Positions 8,237 to 15,771 of a DNA stretch of 52,818 bases are shown one piece after another; position 1 is the first letter of the stretch, and each line of letters begins with the position of its first letter. The DNA is taken from NCBI RefSeq assembly GCF_000826545.1, contig NZ_CDME01000018.1, forward strand, positions 1 through 52,818, given 5' to 3'. Below the pieces are notes generated by a model. It made no database searches and was not told where the DNA came from. It worked only from the letters and a program-made list of their open reading frames with translations. Position numbers and translations under genes: made by a program. Origin of the DNA: Kibdelosporangium sp. MJ126-NF4. Lineage in GTDB: Bacteria > Actinomycetota > Actinomycetes > Mycobacteriales > Pseudonocardiaceae.

Positions 8237-9952
8237 TTAGTGGGTGATTCCGGTACCGGCTACAACGTTGGCAAGATTCCACTCGCTCGTTGTGTATTTT
8301 TCGTCCCCTGAGCGCAGGTACTCGCTGTGTCCGTGAGCTGCGATGAAGTGCCGACCATCCGGGGCGGTGTAGTCGTGAGTGGACAGTTGGCGCATACCGG
8401 GCATCTCGGCGGGATCGCGGCCGTACCATCCCTGCTGGCTAGGAGACACCCCTTTGGTAATGTCAGCGGCGTCGGCCACTCTGTCGCCGTCGGCCTCCAT
8501 GTTGTAGATATGCCCTGTCGGCGCCTTCAACTGCGCCGCATCGTTGACACCAAGTCCTGGTGAGCCGAATACGGCGACGTCGTCGACTCCAGTGTCGTTG
8601 TCCCGCAGGGCGATGCCGGTCGTCAGTGAGCCGTAGGAGTGGCCGATGGCGGTCAGGTGTGGATCGTCCGTACGCGATGCGTCGATGCCATTGAGGAACG
8701 ATGAAAGCCGCGCCGCGCCCTCTCTCGCTTTGCTGTCACTCGCGGCGTCCCCTGGATTCAGGTCGAAGCTCGGCGGCTCGTAGTTCAACCACGTCACAGT
8801 CGCCACGGTTTCACCGGCACGACCATTTCGGCGGAGCTCTTCCAACGCATTTCTGCGAAGGTCTTCCACGTCTTGATCGTAACCTTCCATGCGATCGTTG
8901 ACAGTGGAGTTCATGCCTGGTGTGAATACGGCGACATGGTTGGCGGTATCCACATTGCCAACGGCAATGGCCGCCTTGGCGCGTTCTCCGGTGGTGTCCA
9001 GGACGAGAAGTTGTCGTTCTGGTTGTGTCAGCATGTTTTCGACGTCTCTGAGCGAGTCGAGCTTGGCGTCGATCGCTGCCAGTTCGGTTCTCAACCGGCC
9101 CAGGCGTTGGTCCGCCGGGTCGACGGACATGGGCGGGGTGTCCTCGTAGGCCCGCAGCTCTGCGGCTTTGGCGTCACGTTCGGCTCGGAGGCGGGCGCGT
9201 TCGCCTGGGATGCGGGCGCGGTTGGCCAGGTCGCGGTAGTGGGCCGGGACGCCGTCGAGGTTGCCGATCCATTCCGGGTGGCTGGCCAGAATCCACTGTT
9301 TCCCGCCCTCGCCGAGAGTGGCCCACCAGGCCGCGTTCGAGGCGGCTGTGCCGCCGACCGGTGGTTCGAGCATGGACAGGGTGCCCGCGTCAGCACCGGC
9401 ACGCGCGGCTTCGGTGAGACTGTCCTGGTTGCGGTTGCCTGTTCCGCCGGGGTCCAGGCATTTCGACATCACGGTGGACAGATCGTTGTCGATGTCCTCG
9501 GCCCGGCGAATGATCTCCTTCACCCGTTCGGCGAGTTCCGCCTTGACGCGTTCCCGATCTTGTTCCCACTGTTTCCGCTCGTCCTCGGACGAGAAACCGA
9601 ACTCGGTCGTGCCGGTGAGCGCACCGTTGTCCTCGATGCGCAGGTAGTACCTGCTGGCAAGGGCCTCTGCGTCAGCGATGCCGTGTCGTAGACCGGTGAC
9701 CGAGTCGGCGACCTGGCCCATCGCTGTACGCATGGCGGCGATTTCGCTGACGAGATCCTCAAGGCCATCCCGAATCCCGCTGAGGTTCTCGGTCGCGGCG
9801 GCCGCGGCCTGGCCATGCCACCGGCCAGTATTGGCGGTGTCGCCCAGTTCGTCGGACAGGCCGACCAATTCCGTGCATCGCTGGTTGAGCACGCCAACGC
9901 TCTCATGGAGCCATTCGGCGTCCCACGTCCGGACATCCCCGTAGGCGACCAT
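8237..9952 (-). CDS. DUF1023-type alpha/beta hydrolase with coiled WXG-like N-terminus
   Basis: Protein of 571 residues. The first ~150 are helical and coiled-coil-like, as in WXG100/ESX substrates. The C-terminal ~250 are a DUF1023 alpha/beta hydrolase: FTPGMNSTVND strand, nucleophile elbow AIGHSYGS, a likely acid in GSPGLGVNDA, and a likely catalytic His in FIAAHGHSEYL. There is no classical signal peptide. The ATG overlaps the stop of the upstream EspC-like gene by 1 nt (TGATG), indicating translational coupling. The N-terminal fold and partner gene suggest type VII-like export (inference); the substrate could be a lipid or peptidoglycan ester. Confidence 0.85.
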   Translation of the reverse strand: MVAYGDVRTWDAEWLHESVGVLNQRCTELVGLSDELGDTANTGRWHGQAAAAATENLSGIRDGLEDLVSEIAAMRTAMGQVADSVTGLRHGIADAEALASRYYLRIEDNGALTGTTEFGFSSEDERKQWEQDRERVKAELAERVKEIIRRAEDIDNDLSTVMSKCLDPGGTGNRNQDSLTEAARAGADAGTLSMLEPPVGGTAASNAAWWATLGEGGKQWILASHPEWIGNLDGVPAHYRDLANRARIPGERARLRAERDAKAAELRAYEDTPPMSVDPADQRLGRLRTELAAIDAKLDSLRDVENMLTQPERQLLVLDTTGERAKAAIAVGNVDTANHVAVFTPGMNSTVNDRMEGYDQDVEDLRRNALEELRRNGRAGETVATVTWLNYEPPSFDLNPGDAASDSKAREGAARLSSFLNGIDASRTDDPHLTAIGHSYGSLTTGIALRDNDTGVDDVAVFGSPGLGVNDAAQLKAPTGHIYNMEADGDRVADAADITKGVSPSQQGWYGRDPAEMPGMRQLSTHDYTAPDGRHFIAAHGHSEYLRSGDEKYTTSEWNLANVVAGTGITH

Positions 9953-10236
9953 CAGTTGAACGCTTCCTTCGCTTTGTGCTCGTCCACGGTGTAGTCACCG
10001 GCCGCCCACGTCAACTTGGTGGCGTGATCAATTAGTCTCTTTGTGGATCTCCGGCCTTGGTTCAGCCACGATTCTTCCAGTTCGTGGACTCGTGCGCCGG
10101 ACTTCGAACCTCGTAACGCGCTTTGGACACCTCCCATTCGGCAGCCCACATCCATGGTGGCCAATTGGTCTGCGGCGGATTGAGCCGCCGTTGCCGCGCG
10201 GCGAAGCTGGTCGATCTCTACTGCGAAACCGTTCAC
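9952..10236 (-). CDS. EspC/WXG100-like small protein
   Basis: Protein of 94 residues predicted to be two helices. The N-terminus MNGFAVEIDQLRRAATAAQS is typical of ESX-1 EspC-like (DUF2580) proteins; a short turn and a second helix with ESWLNQGRRSTKRLI follow. It ends in DYTVDEHKAKEAF. It is the first gene of the cassette and is coupled to the hydrolase gene, a pairing that suggests a co-secreted chaperone or partner. No ESX core genes lie in the window. Start ATG at 10236; GAGGAA lies just upstream. Confidence 0.75.
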   Translation of the reverse strand: MNGFAVEIDQLRRAATAAQSAADQLATMDVGCRMGGVQSALRGSKSGARVHELEESWLNQGRRSTKRLIDHATKLTWAAGDYTVDEHKAKEAFN

Positions 10237-10404
10237 GATGTTCCTCCCCGGAACACTCGACCGACCACAGTATGGCGCACGCTGGACACGCTGAGTTCCG
10301 TTGTCGGCCGAATTGAGTGTTTCTACCCAGGTGCGGATGTGCGCCTGGGCAGTGTTGTCCGGGAAGACGGTCGAGTGGTTATTACAAGTGCGCCCTGCTC
10401 GATG

Positions 10405-10424
10405 AGCTCAGGCGGTCAGCCACT
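10405..10424. repeat. Right copy of 20-bp direct repeat flanking the 3-gene cassette
   Basis: Pairs with 7552-7571 (19 of 20 identical). Here the repeat is contiguous with the SnoaL-like remnant, so this is the more ancestral-looking copy. Confidence 0.5.
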
Positions 10425-10461
10425 GGGCGGCGGCGTTCCTGATGTCGCGTTCCAGGCCGCT
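10407..10461 (-). pseudogene. 3'-terminal fragment of a SnoaL-like gene
   Basis: On the minus strand this reads GLERDIRNAAAQWLTA then stop, matching the end of the intact SnoaL-like protein (DLERDIRNAAARWLTG). The first 49 bp align with 11377-11425 with five mismatches. Similarity stops at about 10461, where the fadB fragment begins on the opposite strand. Only the last ~17 codons remain. Confidence 0.85.
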
Positions 10462-10506
10462 GCCTCGCTGGTCGACAAGGCCGAGAAGGCCGAGATCTTC
10501 GAGTAG
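10462..10506 (+). pseudogene. 3'-terminal fragment of fadB
   Basis: Reads ASLVDKAEKAEIFE then stop, matching the intact fadB end ASLVEKAEKGEIFE. Nucleotide similarity to 6246-6349 continues through the stop codon, the spacer and the terminator up to about 10564. The fragment has no start of its own and is not a gene. Confidence 0.88.
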
Positions 10507-10521
10507 GCCCTGACTGAACCA

Positions 10522-10561
10522 CCGCCCCGGCGTCACGAGTCCGTGACGCCGGGGCGGTTTT
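10522..10561 (+). terminator. Duplicated fadB terminator
   Basis: A perfect 15-bp stem (10522-10536 with 10543-10557), the same gagtcc loop as at 6305-6345, and four T residues. Changes on the two sides of the stem compensate each other relative to the original copy, so pairing was kept after duplication. Confidence 0.88.
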
Positions 10562-10653
10562 ATGCATCCGGTGGATGCGGCACGCAGCCGGTATGCAACT
10601 CCCAGTGGGCAACAGGTGTGGATCTTCACCCTTTAGTGCTAACTTGCTGCCCC

Positions 10654-11316
10654 GTGTCCCCCACGAGATCACATCGTAAGCCACTTTCCGTAGTCCTCTG
10701 TGCCGGTCTTGGTGCAGCGCTCGCCGCTGGTGGCTTGCTGTTACCCAACTGGTCGGCCGACGACGCACCGGCGAACAGTGCGGTGCGGAACGCGGCCTTC
10801 CAGGTCGTGTCACCGCCGACCGGCGAGGAGAGTTCGCCCCCGTCGTTCGCCAAGCCGATGGACATGACCAGCGAGGCTCTCGACACCCCCGAGGAAGAGG
10901 AACCGGAAGCGGCCACCCCCGCCGAGGCGGCGGAACTGAAAGCCAAGAAGAAGCTCACCGACATCGTGGTCGAGAAGGTGAACACGGAACGCAAGCGCGC
11001 GGGGTGCAAGCCGCTGGGCAAGGCCGCCGCGTTGACCAAGTCCGCGCAGAGGCACAGCGACGACATGTCGAAGCGCGACTACTTCTCGCACACCACCCCC
11101 GAGGGTGTGACGTTCGACCAGCGGATCAAGAAGGCAGGCTATCCCCGTCCGGGCGCCGAGAACATCGCCAAGGGCGCCACCACGGCGACGAAGGTGATGT
11201 CGCTGTGGATGAACTCGGCCGGGCACAAGCGGAACATCCTTAACTGCGACCTGAAGAAGATCGGCGTCGGACTGGCCAAGGACGGCTGGTACTGGACGCA
11301 GAACTTCGGTTACTGA
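10654..11316 (+). CDS. Secreted CAP-domain (SCP/PR1-like) protein
   Basis: Protein of 220 residues. The N-terminus has basic residues, then a hydrophobic segment (VVLCAGLGAALAAGGLLL), a secretion signal or anchor. A charged, Ala/Glu-rich linker follows, then a CAP domain from about residue 105 to the end. CAP landmarks include HSDDMSKRDYFSHTTPEG, GAENIAKG and NSAGHKRNIL. Two cysteines (AGCKPL, LNCDL) may pair. I start at GTG 10654; the longer frame would begin inside the upstream terminator. CAP proteins are extracellular, with proposed lipid-binding or protease-like roles; the exact function is unknown. Confidence 0.88.
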   Translation: MSPTRSHRKPLSVVLCAGLGAALAAGGLLLPNWSADDAPANSAVRNAAFQVVSPPTGEESSPPSFAKPMDMTSEALDTPEEEEPEAATPAEAAELKAKKKLTDIVVEKVNTERKRAGCKPLGKAAALTKSAQRHSDDMSKRDYFSHTTPEGVTFDQRIKKAGYPRPGAENIAKGATTATKVMSLWMNSAGHKRNILNCDLKKIGVGLAKDGWYWTQNFGY

Positions 11317-11328
11317 CCATCGGCGACG

Positions 11329-11363
11329 AGTGATCGGGAGGTCCGTGATCTCTCCCGATCACT
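11329..11363. terminator. Bidirectional terminator between convergent genes
   Basis: A perfect 12-bp stem, agtgatcgggag (11329-11340) with its complement (11352-11363), closes an 11-nt loop. It lies between the CAP-protein stop and the SnoaL-like stop. Confidence 0.7.
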
Positions 11364-11377
11364 CCTGTTGCCATGGG

Positions 11378-11956
11378 TCAGCCAGTCAGCCACCGGGCCG
11401 CGGCGTTCCTGATGTCGCGTTCCAGATCGCTGCCCTTGGTGGGGAACACGCGGTTGACCGGGTAACCGGACTTCTCCAGCACGTAGGCGAGCGCGGCGTA
11501 CTCGCGGGGATACTTCGCGACGGTGGCCCCCTCGATGTCGATCAGGCCGAGCGGGAACGTGAACGTGCCGTGGTCGTAGACGCTGCAGCGATGAACGATT
11601 CCCCAACGCCCGTCGCGTTTCTCGACCCGGTCGATGAAGCGGTTGTGGACGTTGAAGCCGAGGTTCAGCTGGATGTTCTCGCCGATGAGCACCGCGTTCG
11701 TCTCCACCACGGCCTTGTCGCCGTGGAAGGTGACGACCGGGTTGGCGATCAGGTGCTTGCTGCGCAGATCCGAGTGGCCCATCCGCTCGGAGGCGTCGAC
11801 GAAGTCACCCGCCGGGCCCTCGAACCAGGCGATCTCCATCCTGGCGTCGGCGTGGAAAAGCCCGCGCAACTGGTCCCACTGACTCAGATCGCGGTGCATC
11901 CACCCGGTCATCAGGTCCGATATGGCCAGCTTGTCCTCGACACGATCGTTCACCAC
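11378..11956 (-). CDS. SnoaL/NTF2-like fold protein
   Basis: Protein of 192 residues of the SnoaL-like (nuclear transport factor 2 superfamily) type. VEDKLAISDLMTGWMHRDL starts the helical cap. LFHADARMEIAWFEG, the central sheet VVTFHGDKAVVETNAVLI and VHNRFIDRVEKRDGRWGIVHR are typical of the cone-shaped fold used by polyketide cyclases, dehydratases and small isomerases. I start at GTG 11956 because family members begin just before EDKLAI; the frame stays open to 12031. The reaction is not predictable. Its last codons are duplicated at 10407-10461. Confidence 0.8.
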   Translation of the reverse strand: MVNDRVEDKLAISDLMTGWMHRDLSQWDQLRGLFHADARMEIAWFEGPAGDFVDASERMGHSDLRSKHLIANPVVTFHGDKAVVETNAVLIGENIQLNLGFNVHNRFIDRVEKRDGRWGIVHRCSVYDHGTFTFPLGLIDIEGATVAKYPREYAALAYVLEKSGYPVNRVFPTKGSDLERDIRNAAARWLTG

Positions 11957-12115
11957 GCCATCGAACGTACGCCCGTCTGATCGGTGCGTGCCGCTCGCAG
12001 GAGCTACCGTGGGTCGTGTCACATCGCCCAATCGGGTTTTTGGGTGGTTAGGGCGCGCATCTGCTTGGGTACCCGGGCCTCACGACGGAGATGACCGGGT
12101 GGGGAGAAGAACACG

Positions 12116-12418
12116 ATGACGTACACCAAGCGACTGCCCAAGCCAGTGGTCGAGCAGTGGGACTGGCAGCTCCAGGGCGCGTGCCGTGGGCAGGAGTCGG
12201 CGGTCTTCTTCCATCCTGACAACGAACGCGGACCGGCTCGCCGGATGCGGCAGGCCAGGGCGAAGCAGGTCTGTCATGACTGTCCGGTCATCATGCAGTG
12301 CAGGCAGCACGCCCTCAAGGCCCGTGAGCCGTTCGGTGTCTGGGGTGGACTCGACGAGGACGAGCGTCGCGCGATTTTCGCCAAGCGCGCCCGTCACCAG
12401 CACCAGCCTGCCGCCTGA
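12116..12418 (+). CDS. whiB3: WhiB-family iron-sulfur regulator, WhiB3/WhiD type
   Basis: Protein of 100 residues. Four cluster-ligating cysteines are visible: one in GACRG (about 23), then CxxC in CHDC (about 53 and 56), then one in QCRQHA (about 62). The GVWGG turn and the basic C-terminal tail DEDERRAIFAKRARHQ follow. The N-terminal WDWQLQGACRG and FFHPDNERGPAR closely match mycobacterial WhiB3 and Streptomyces WhiD, which bind a 4Fe-4S cluster, sense redox or NO, and bind domain 4 of the main sigma factor. RBS GGGGAGAAG precedes the ATG. The WhiB3 assignment rests on remembered sequence similarity. Confidence 0.92.
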   Translation: MTYTKRLPKPVVEQWDWQLQGACRGQESAVFFHPDNERGPARRMRQARAKQVCHDCPVIMQCRQHALKAREPFGVWGGLDEDERRAIFAKRARHQHQPAA

Positions 12419-12431
12419 GAGCACACAGGAC

Positions 12432-12956
12432 TTACTCCCGCGCAGCGGACGTGGCCCGGAATCTCCGGGTCGCGTCCGCTGTCCACTTCAGCAGTGCCTC
12501 CAGCGTGTGCACGCGCAGCAGCATGCCCATCACCTGGGGATCGGTCGGCGAACCGTCGACGTGTTCGACGTGGCCGCGCAGCGCCGCGAGTTCCTCGCGC
12601 AGCACGGTTTCCTCACGGGCCAGTACCTTCAGTGCGTCCGGTGGGTCCAGTGTGGACACCAGGAGCGCGCGCAGCGTCGTCTCGTCCCGGACGGTCCGGT
12701 CCGGCTCGGTGGACGTCAGCCAGCGGCGTAGTTCCGCCCGTCCCGCGTCGGTGACGCGGTAGGTGCGGCGGCCGCGTGGGCCTTCGGCCACTTCCTCGGC
12801 GAAGCCCGCCTCGGTCAGTTTGGCGAGTTCGCCGTACATCTGGTTGCGGCGGGCGTACCAGACGCCGCGCATCACCTCGTCGAACGTCCTCGCCAGGTCG
12901 TAGCCGCTCTGCGGGCCCGCGAGCAGGGTGCCGAGCACGGCGTGCCGAAGGGACAT
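12432..12956 (-). CDS. PadR-family transcriptional repressor
   Basis: Protein of 174 residues. The N-terminal winged helix (LRHAVLGTLLAGPQSGYDLAR, then GVWYARRNQMYGELAKL and the wing GPRGRRTYRVTDAGRAEL) is diagnostic of PadR. The C-terminal half is a helical dimerisation domain. It is divergent from an MFS exporter with only 44 bp between the starts, and a palindrome lies in that gap. The usual logic is that PadR represses the pump until a toxic ligand binds. Convergent with whiB3. Confidence 0.9.
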   Translation of the reverse strand: MSLRHAVLGTLLAGPQSGYDLARTFDEVMRGVWYARRNQMYGELAKLTEAGFAEEVAEGPRGRRTYRVTDAGRAELRRWLTSTEPDRTVRDETTLRALLVSTLDPPDALKVLAREETVLREELAALRGHVEHVDGSPTDPQVMGMLLRVHTLEALLKWTADATRRFRATSAARE

Positions 12957-12963
12957 GACACTA

Positions 12964-12993
12964 GTTTGACCGATCGAACATGACCGGTCAAAC
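12964..12993. promoter_or_regulatory. Probable PadR operator
   Basis: An inverted repeat, gtttgacc (12964-12971) and ggtcaaac (12986-12993), spaced 14 nt, with an inner palindrome tgaccggtca (12981-12990). It lies within the 44-bp gap between the divergent PadR and MFS starts, so it would block both promoters. Confidence 0.65.
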
Positions 12994-13000
12994 TTGACCT

Positions 13001-14323
13001 GTGAATGAGCGACGCAAACGAACGATCCTGCTGGCCACGCTGGTCTGCGCCCTTCTCGCCGCCCTGGACGGCACGGTCACCAGCACGGCCATGCCCCGCA
13101 TCGCCGCCGCCCTGCACGGCGAATACGACCTCACCTGGGCGGTGACCGCGTACCTGCTGGCGTCGACGGTGACCATCCCGGTGTACGGCCGGATGGCCGA
13201 CCTGCACGGCCGCAAGATCCCGATGCTGACCGGCCTCGCGCTGTTCCTGGTGGGCTCCGCGTTGTGCGCGACCGCGCAGACCATGACTGGGCTGATTGTT
13301 TTCCGTGTGGTGCAAGGGATCGGCGCGGGTGCGCTGATGACCGTCGGGATGACACTGGTGCGTGACCTGTATCCGCCGAACCAGGCACAGGGCATGCTGC
13401 GGATGCAGACGCTGCTCGCGGGCGTGATGGTGATCAGCTTCATCGGAGGGCCGCTGGCCGGTGGGTTCGTCACCGACCACTGGGGCTGGCGGTGGATCTT
13501 CCTCGGCAACCTGCCGCTCGGCCTGGCCGCCGCGGCTGTGCTGGCCCGGCTGATTCCCGGCACCACCGGGGAACGCGCCGAGAACGGGCGGTTCGACCTG
13601 GCCGGGGTGGCCCTGCTCGGCCTGGGTGTCTCGTTCGTCCTTGTCGGCGGCTGGCTGCTGCCCGCCGGGATCGCCACACTGGCGGTTTTCGTTGCGGTGG
13701 AACGCCGGGCGGAGGTTCCCATTGTCCCGTTGCGACTGTTCGGCAGCCGGGGATACAGCGCCGCGACCGTCGCCGGGTTCCTGTTCACCGTCGCGATGAT
13801 GCCCGCGGGACTGTTCCTCGGTGTCTACTTCCAGCAGGTGCTCGGCTACAGCGCCACGGCGTCAGGCTGGATGGTCCTCCCACTGATGGGCGGCATGATC
13901 GTGGGCAACCGGCTGACCGCCGCCATCACCATCCGCAGTGGGCGGATCAAGCCCGTGCTCACCGCGGGCGCTGTCCTCGTCGTCGCGGGCTCGGCGCCGC
14001 TCGCGTTGCTGGACAGCGGGATTCCCCTGTGGATCACGCTGGGCTGCACGGCGTTGGTCGGGCTCGGTGCGGCGCCGTCGATGGGTGGGATCGCGATGGT
14101 CGCCCAGACCGCGGTGGACCGGCGGGACGTCGGCGCCGCCACGGCGGGGCTCAACCTGATCAAGCAGTTCGGCGGCAGCGCCGGGCTGGCCGCCGGGCAG
14201 GCGCTGGTCGGGGTCCAGCACATCGGCGGCACGATCGCGATCGTCGGCACCGCGGGCGGCCTGCTCGCGCTCGCCGCCGTGCTGGCCATTCCGGACATGA
14301 ACCTGCTGGCGTCCGCGCACTGA
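13001..14323 (+). CDS. MFS drug efflux transporter (EmrB/QacA-like)
   Basis: Integral membrane protein of 440 residues with repeated hydrophobic helices, about 12 or more. The first helix carries the DHA2-type motif ALDGTVTSTAMPRI, and GRMADLHGRKIPML is the conserved loop 2-3 motif A. Likely a proton-coupled exporter of toxic compounds. The GTG start has no strong Shine-Dalgarno; the message may be leaderless or have a very short leader. At 440 residues it is short for a 14-helix DHA2 pump. Regulated by the divergent PadR. Confidence 0.9.
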   Translation: MNERRKRTILLATLVCALLAALDGTVTSTAMPRIAAALHGEYDLTWAVTAYLLASTVTIPVYGRMADLHGRKIPMLTGLALFLVGSALCATAQTMTGLIVFRVVQGIGAGALMTVGMTLVRDLYPPNQAQGMLRMQTLLAGVMVISFIGGPLAGGFVTDHWGWRWIFLGNLPLGLAAAAVLARLIPGTTGERAENGRFDLAGVALLGLGVSFVLVGGWLLPAGIATLAVFVAVERRAEVPIVPLRLFGSRGYSAATVAGFLFTVAMMPAGLFLGVYFQQVLGYSATASGWMVLPLMGGMIVGNRLTAAITIRSGRIKPVLTAGAVLVVAGSAPLALLDSGIPLWITLGCTALVGLGAAPSMGGIAMVAQTAVDRRDVGAATAGLNLIKQFGGSAGLAAGQALVGVQHIGGTIAIVGTAGGLLALAAVLAIPDMNLLASAH

Positions 14324-14337
14324 GTTCACCTGCCGGA

Positions 14338-15120
14338 CTACTGCTCCTCCTCCAACAGGCCGTCGCGCAGCTTCTGCAGGGTCCGCGACAGCAGCCGGGA
14401 GACGTGCATCTGCGAGATACCGACCTTCTCCGCGATCTGGGTCTGGGTGAGATTTCCGAAGAACCGCAGCAGCAGGATGGTTCGTTCCCGTTCCGGCAGT
14501 TCGCGAACCAGCGGCAGCAGCGACTCGTGGTTCTCCACGCCCTCCATCGCCGAGTCCGGTTCGCCGAGCATCTCGCCGAGTGAGGTGTTGTCCGAGTCCT
14601 GGGTGAGCATGTCGTCCAGGGACACCGAGTGGTACGCGTTGCCCGCCTCGAGGCCTTCGTAGACCTCGTCCTTGCTCAGGCCGAGCCGGGTGGCGATCTC
14701 ACTCGGGGTCGGTGCGCGGCCGAGCTGCTGTGACAGTTCGTTCCCGGCCGCGGTGATGGCCAGGTGCAGTTCCTTGAGCCGCCGCGGCACGCGCACCGAC
14801 CAGCTGGAGTCGCGGAAGTACCGGCGGATCTCACCCATCACGGTCGGCACGGCGAACGACAGGAAGTCCGTGCCGCGTTCGGGATCGAAGCGGTCGACCG
14901 CGTTGATCAGGCCGACCGTGGCGACCTGGACGAGGTCCTCGTTCGACTCACCCCGGTGGGAGAAGCGCCGGGCGATGTGCTCGGCCACCGGCAGGTGACC
15001 GGTGACGAGCTCGTCACGCACCTCGACGCGGCGCGGGTCGTCCTCGGCCAGCGCCGCGAGCTCGTGGAACACCGGCGCCAGGTGCTCGTAGCTGTTCTTG
15101 GTTCTGGCCCGCGCTGTCAC
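14338..15120 (-). CDS. sigF: Alternative sigma factor SigF/SigB type
   Basis: Protein of 260 residues. Region 2 contains HIARRFSHRGESNEDLVQVA and GTDFLSFAVPTVMGEIRRYF, region 3 lies in the middle, and region 4 is LTQTQIAEKVGISQMHVSRL. This is the SigF/SigB stress and development sigma group. The GTG start overlaps the rsbW stop as GTGA, so translation is coupled to its antagonist. A promoter matching the SigF consensus lies upstream of rsbW, suggesting positive autoregulation. Convergent with the MFS gene, 14 nt apart. Confidence 0.93.
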   Translation of the reverse strand: MTARARTKNSYEHLAPVFHELAALAEDDPRRVEVRDELVTGHLPVAEHIARRFSHRGESNEDLVQVATVGLINAVDRFDPERGTDFLSFAVPTVMGEIRRYFRDSSWSVRVPRRLKELHLAITAAGNELSQQLGRAPTPSEIATRLGLSKDEVYEGLEAGNAYHSVSLDDMLTQDSDNTSLGEMLGEPDSAMEGVENHESLLPLVRELPERERTILLLRFFGNLTQTQIAEKVGISQMHVSRLLSRTLQKLRDGLLEEEQ

Positions 15121-15566
15121 ACCGCATCAGTCCTCGAGTAGTCCGGGTGCGGGCCGCGTTTGGCCAGGTCGATGAGCACCCGGTAGCCGCCGGGGACCTG
15201 TTCGACGCGGGTGCTGGCGCTGTCGGTCAGCGTGGTGAGCACCCGCCAGCCGAACGAGCTGGTGTCCAGCGGCAAAGCCTCTACTGTGGACAGCGCGGTG
15301 CCCTGCATGGAGATCGAGTCACCGGTGACCCTGAACCGGCACCGCAGCTCCGTACCCGGCCACGCGGCACCGGCGAGCATGGAGCAGGCCTCGTCGACGG
15401 CCAGCTTGAGGTCGGCGACGAAGTCGAGGTCGAAGTCCTCGCGCATGGCGATGGTGGCCGCGAGCGACCGGATGATGGGCAGGTAACGCGCCTCGGCCGG
15501 AACTCTCAGCTCGATGTCACCGACGTCAACCGAACTGTCCACGAAGGACTTGTTCGCCGCAGTCAT
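15117..15566 (-). CDS. rsbW: Anti-sigma factor RsbW-like (serine kinase/ATPase fold)
   Basis: Protein of 149 residues with the GHKL ATPase fold of anti-sigma kinases. DLKLAVDEACSMLAG corresponds to the N-box region, and FGWRVLTTLTDSAS to the nucleotide-lid region, with a weak glycine-rich motif. It would bind and hold SigF until an anti-anti-sigma factor displaces it; none is encoded here. The ATG at 15566 is preceded by CAGGAGGG at good spacing, so longer frames are rejected. First gene of the rsbW-sigF operon. Confidence 0.88.
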   Translation of the reverse strand: MTAANKSFVDSSVDVGDIELRVPAEARYLPIIRSLAATIAMREDFDLDFVADLKLAVDEACSMLAGAAWPGTELRCRFRVTGDSISMQGTALSTVEALPLDTSSFGWRVLTTLTDSASTRVEQVPGGYRVLIDLAKRGPHPDYSRTDAV

Positions 15567-15625
15567 GATCACCGCCCCTCCTGTGGTGTGCCGCCCTCGT
15601 TTGACGTGACGACTGCTGGGCTGGT

Positions 15626-15651
15626 TAACCACAGGCCGGTCGGCGCAAACG
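15626..15651 (-). promoter_or_regulatory. SigF-type promoter of rsbW-sigF
   Basis: On the minus strand, GTTTG (15651-15647) is separated by 15 nt from GGTTAA (15631-15626), close to the SigF consensus GTTT-N15-GGGTAT. It lies 60 nt upstream of rsbW. Confidence 0.5.
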
Positions 15652-15685
15652 CATGTGACGGTCGGTAGCCGCTCGGCAAGCGAAT

Positions 15686-15710
15686 GGTTGAACTGCTGTT
15701 GACCTGGGTA
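15686..15710 (+). promoter_or_regulatory. SigF-type promoter of the divergent gene
   Basis: GGTTG (15686-15690), a 15-nt spacer and GGGTA (15706-15710) match the SigF consensus well, 61 nt upstream of the next gene. With the minus-strand site it makes a back-to-back SigF promoter pair. Confidence 0.55.
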
Positions 15711-15771
15711 ACTACCGGGGGCCGTGCGCCGATCACCCAGGTGAACCGCACGCCTGGGGAGGTGGACGAAG

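Noticed and set aside
10123..10506. 127-codon plus-strand gene ending in KAEIFE
   Set aside because: Its end is the copied tail of fadB and its start lies antisense to the EspC-like gene; no independent coding evidence.
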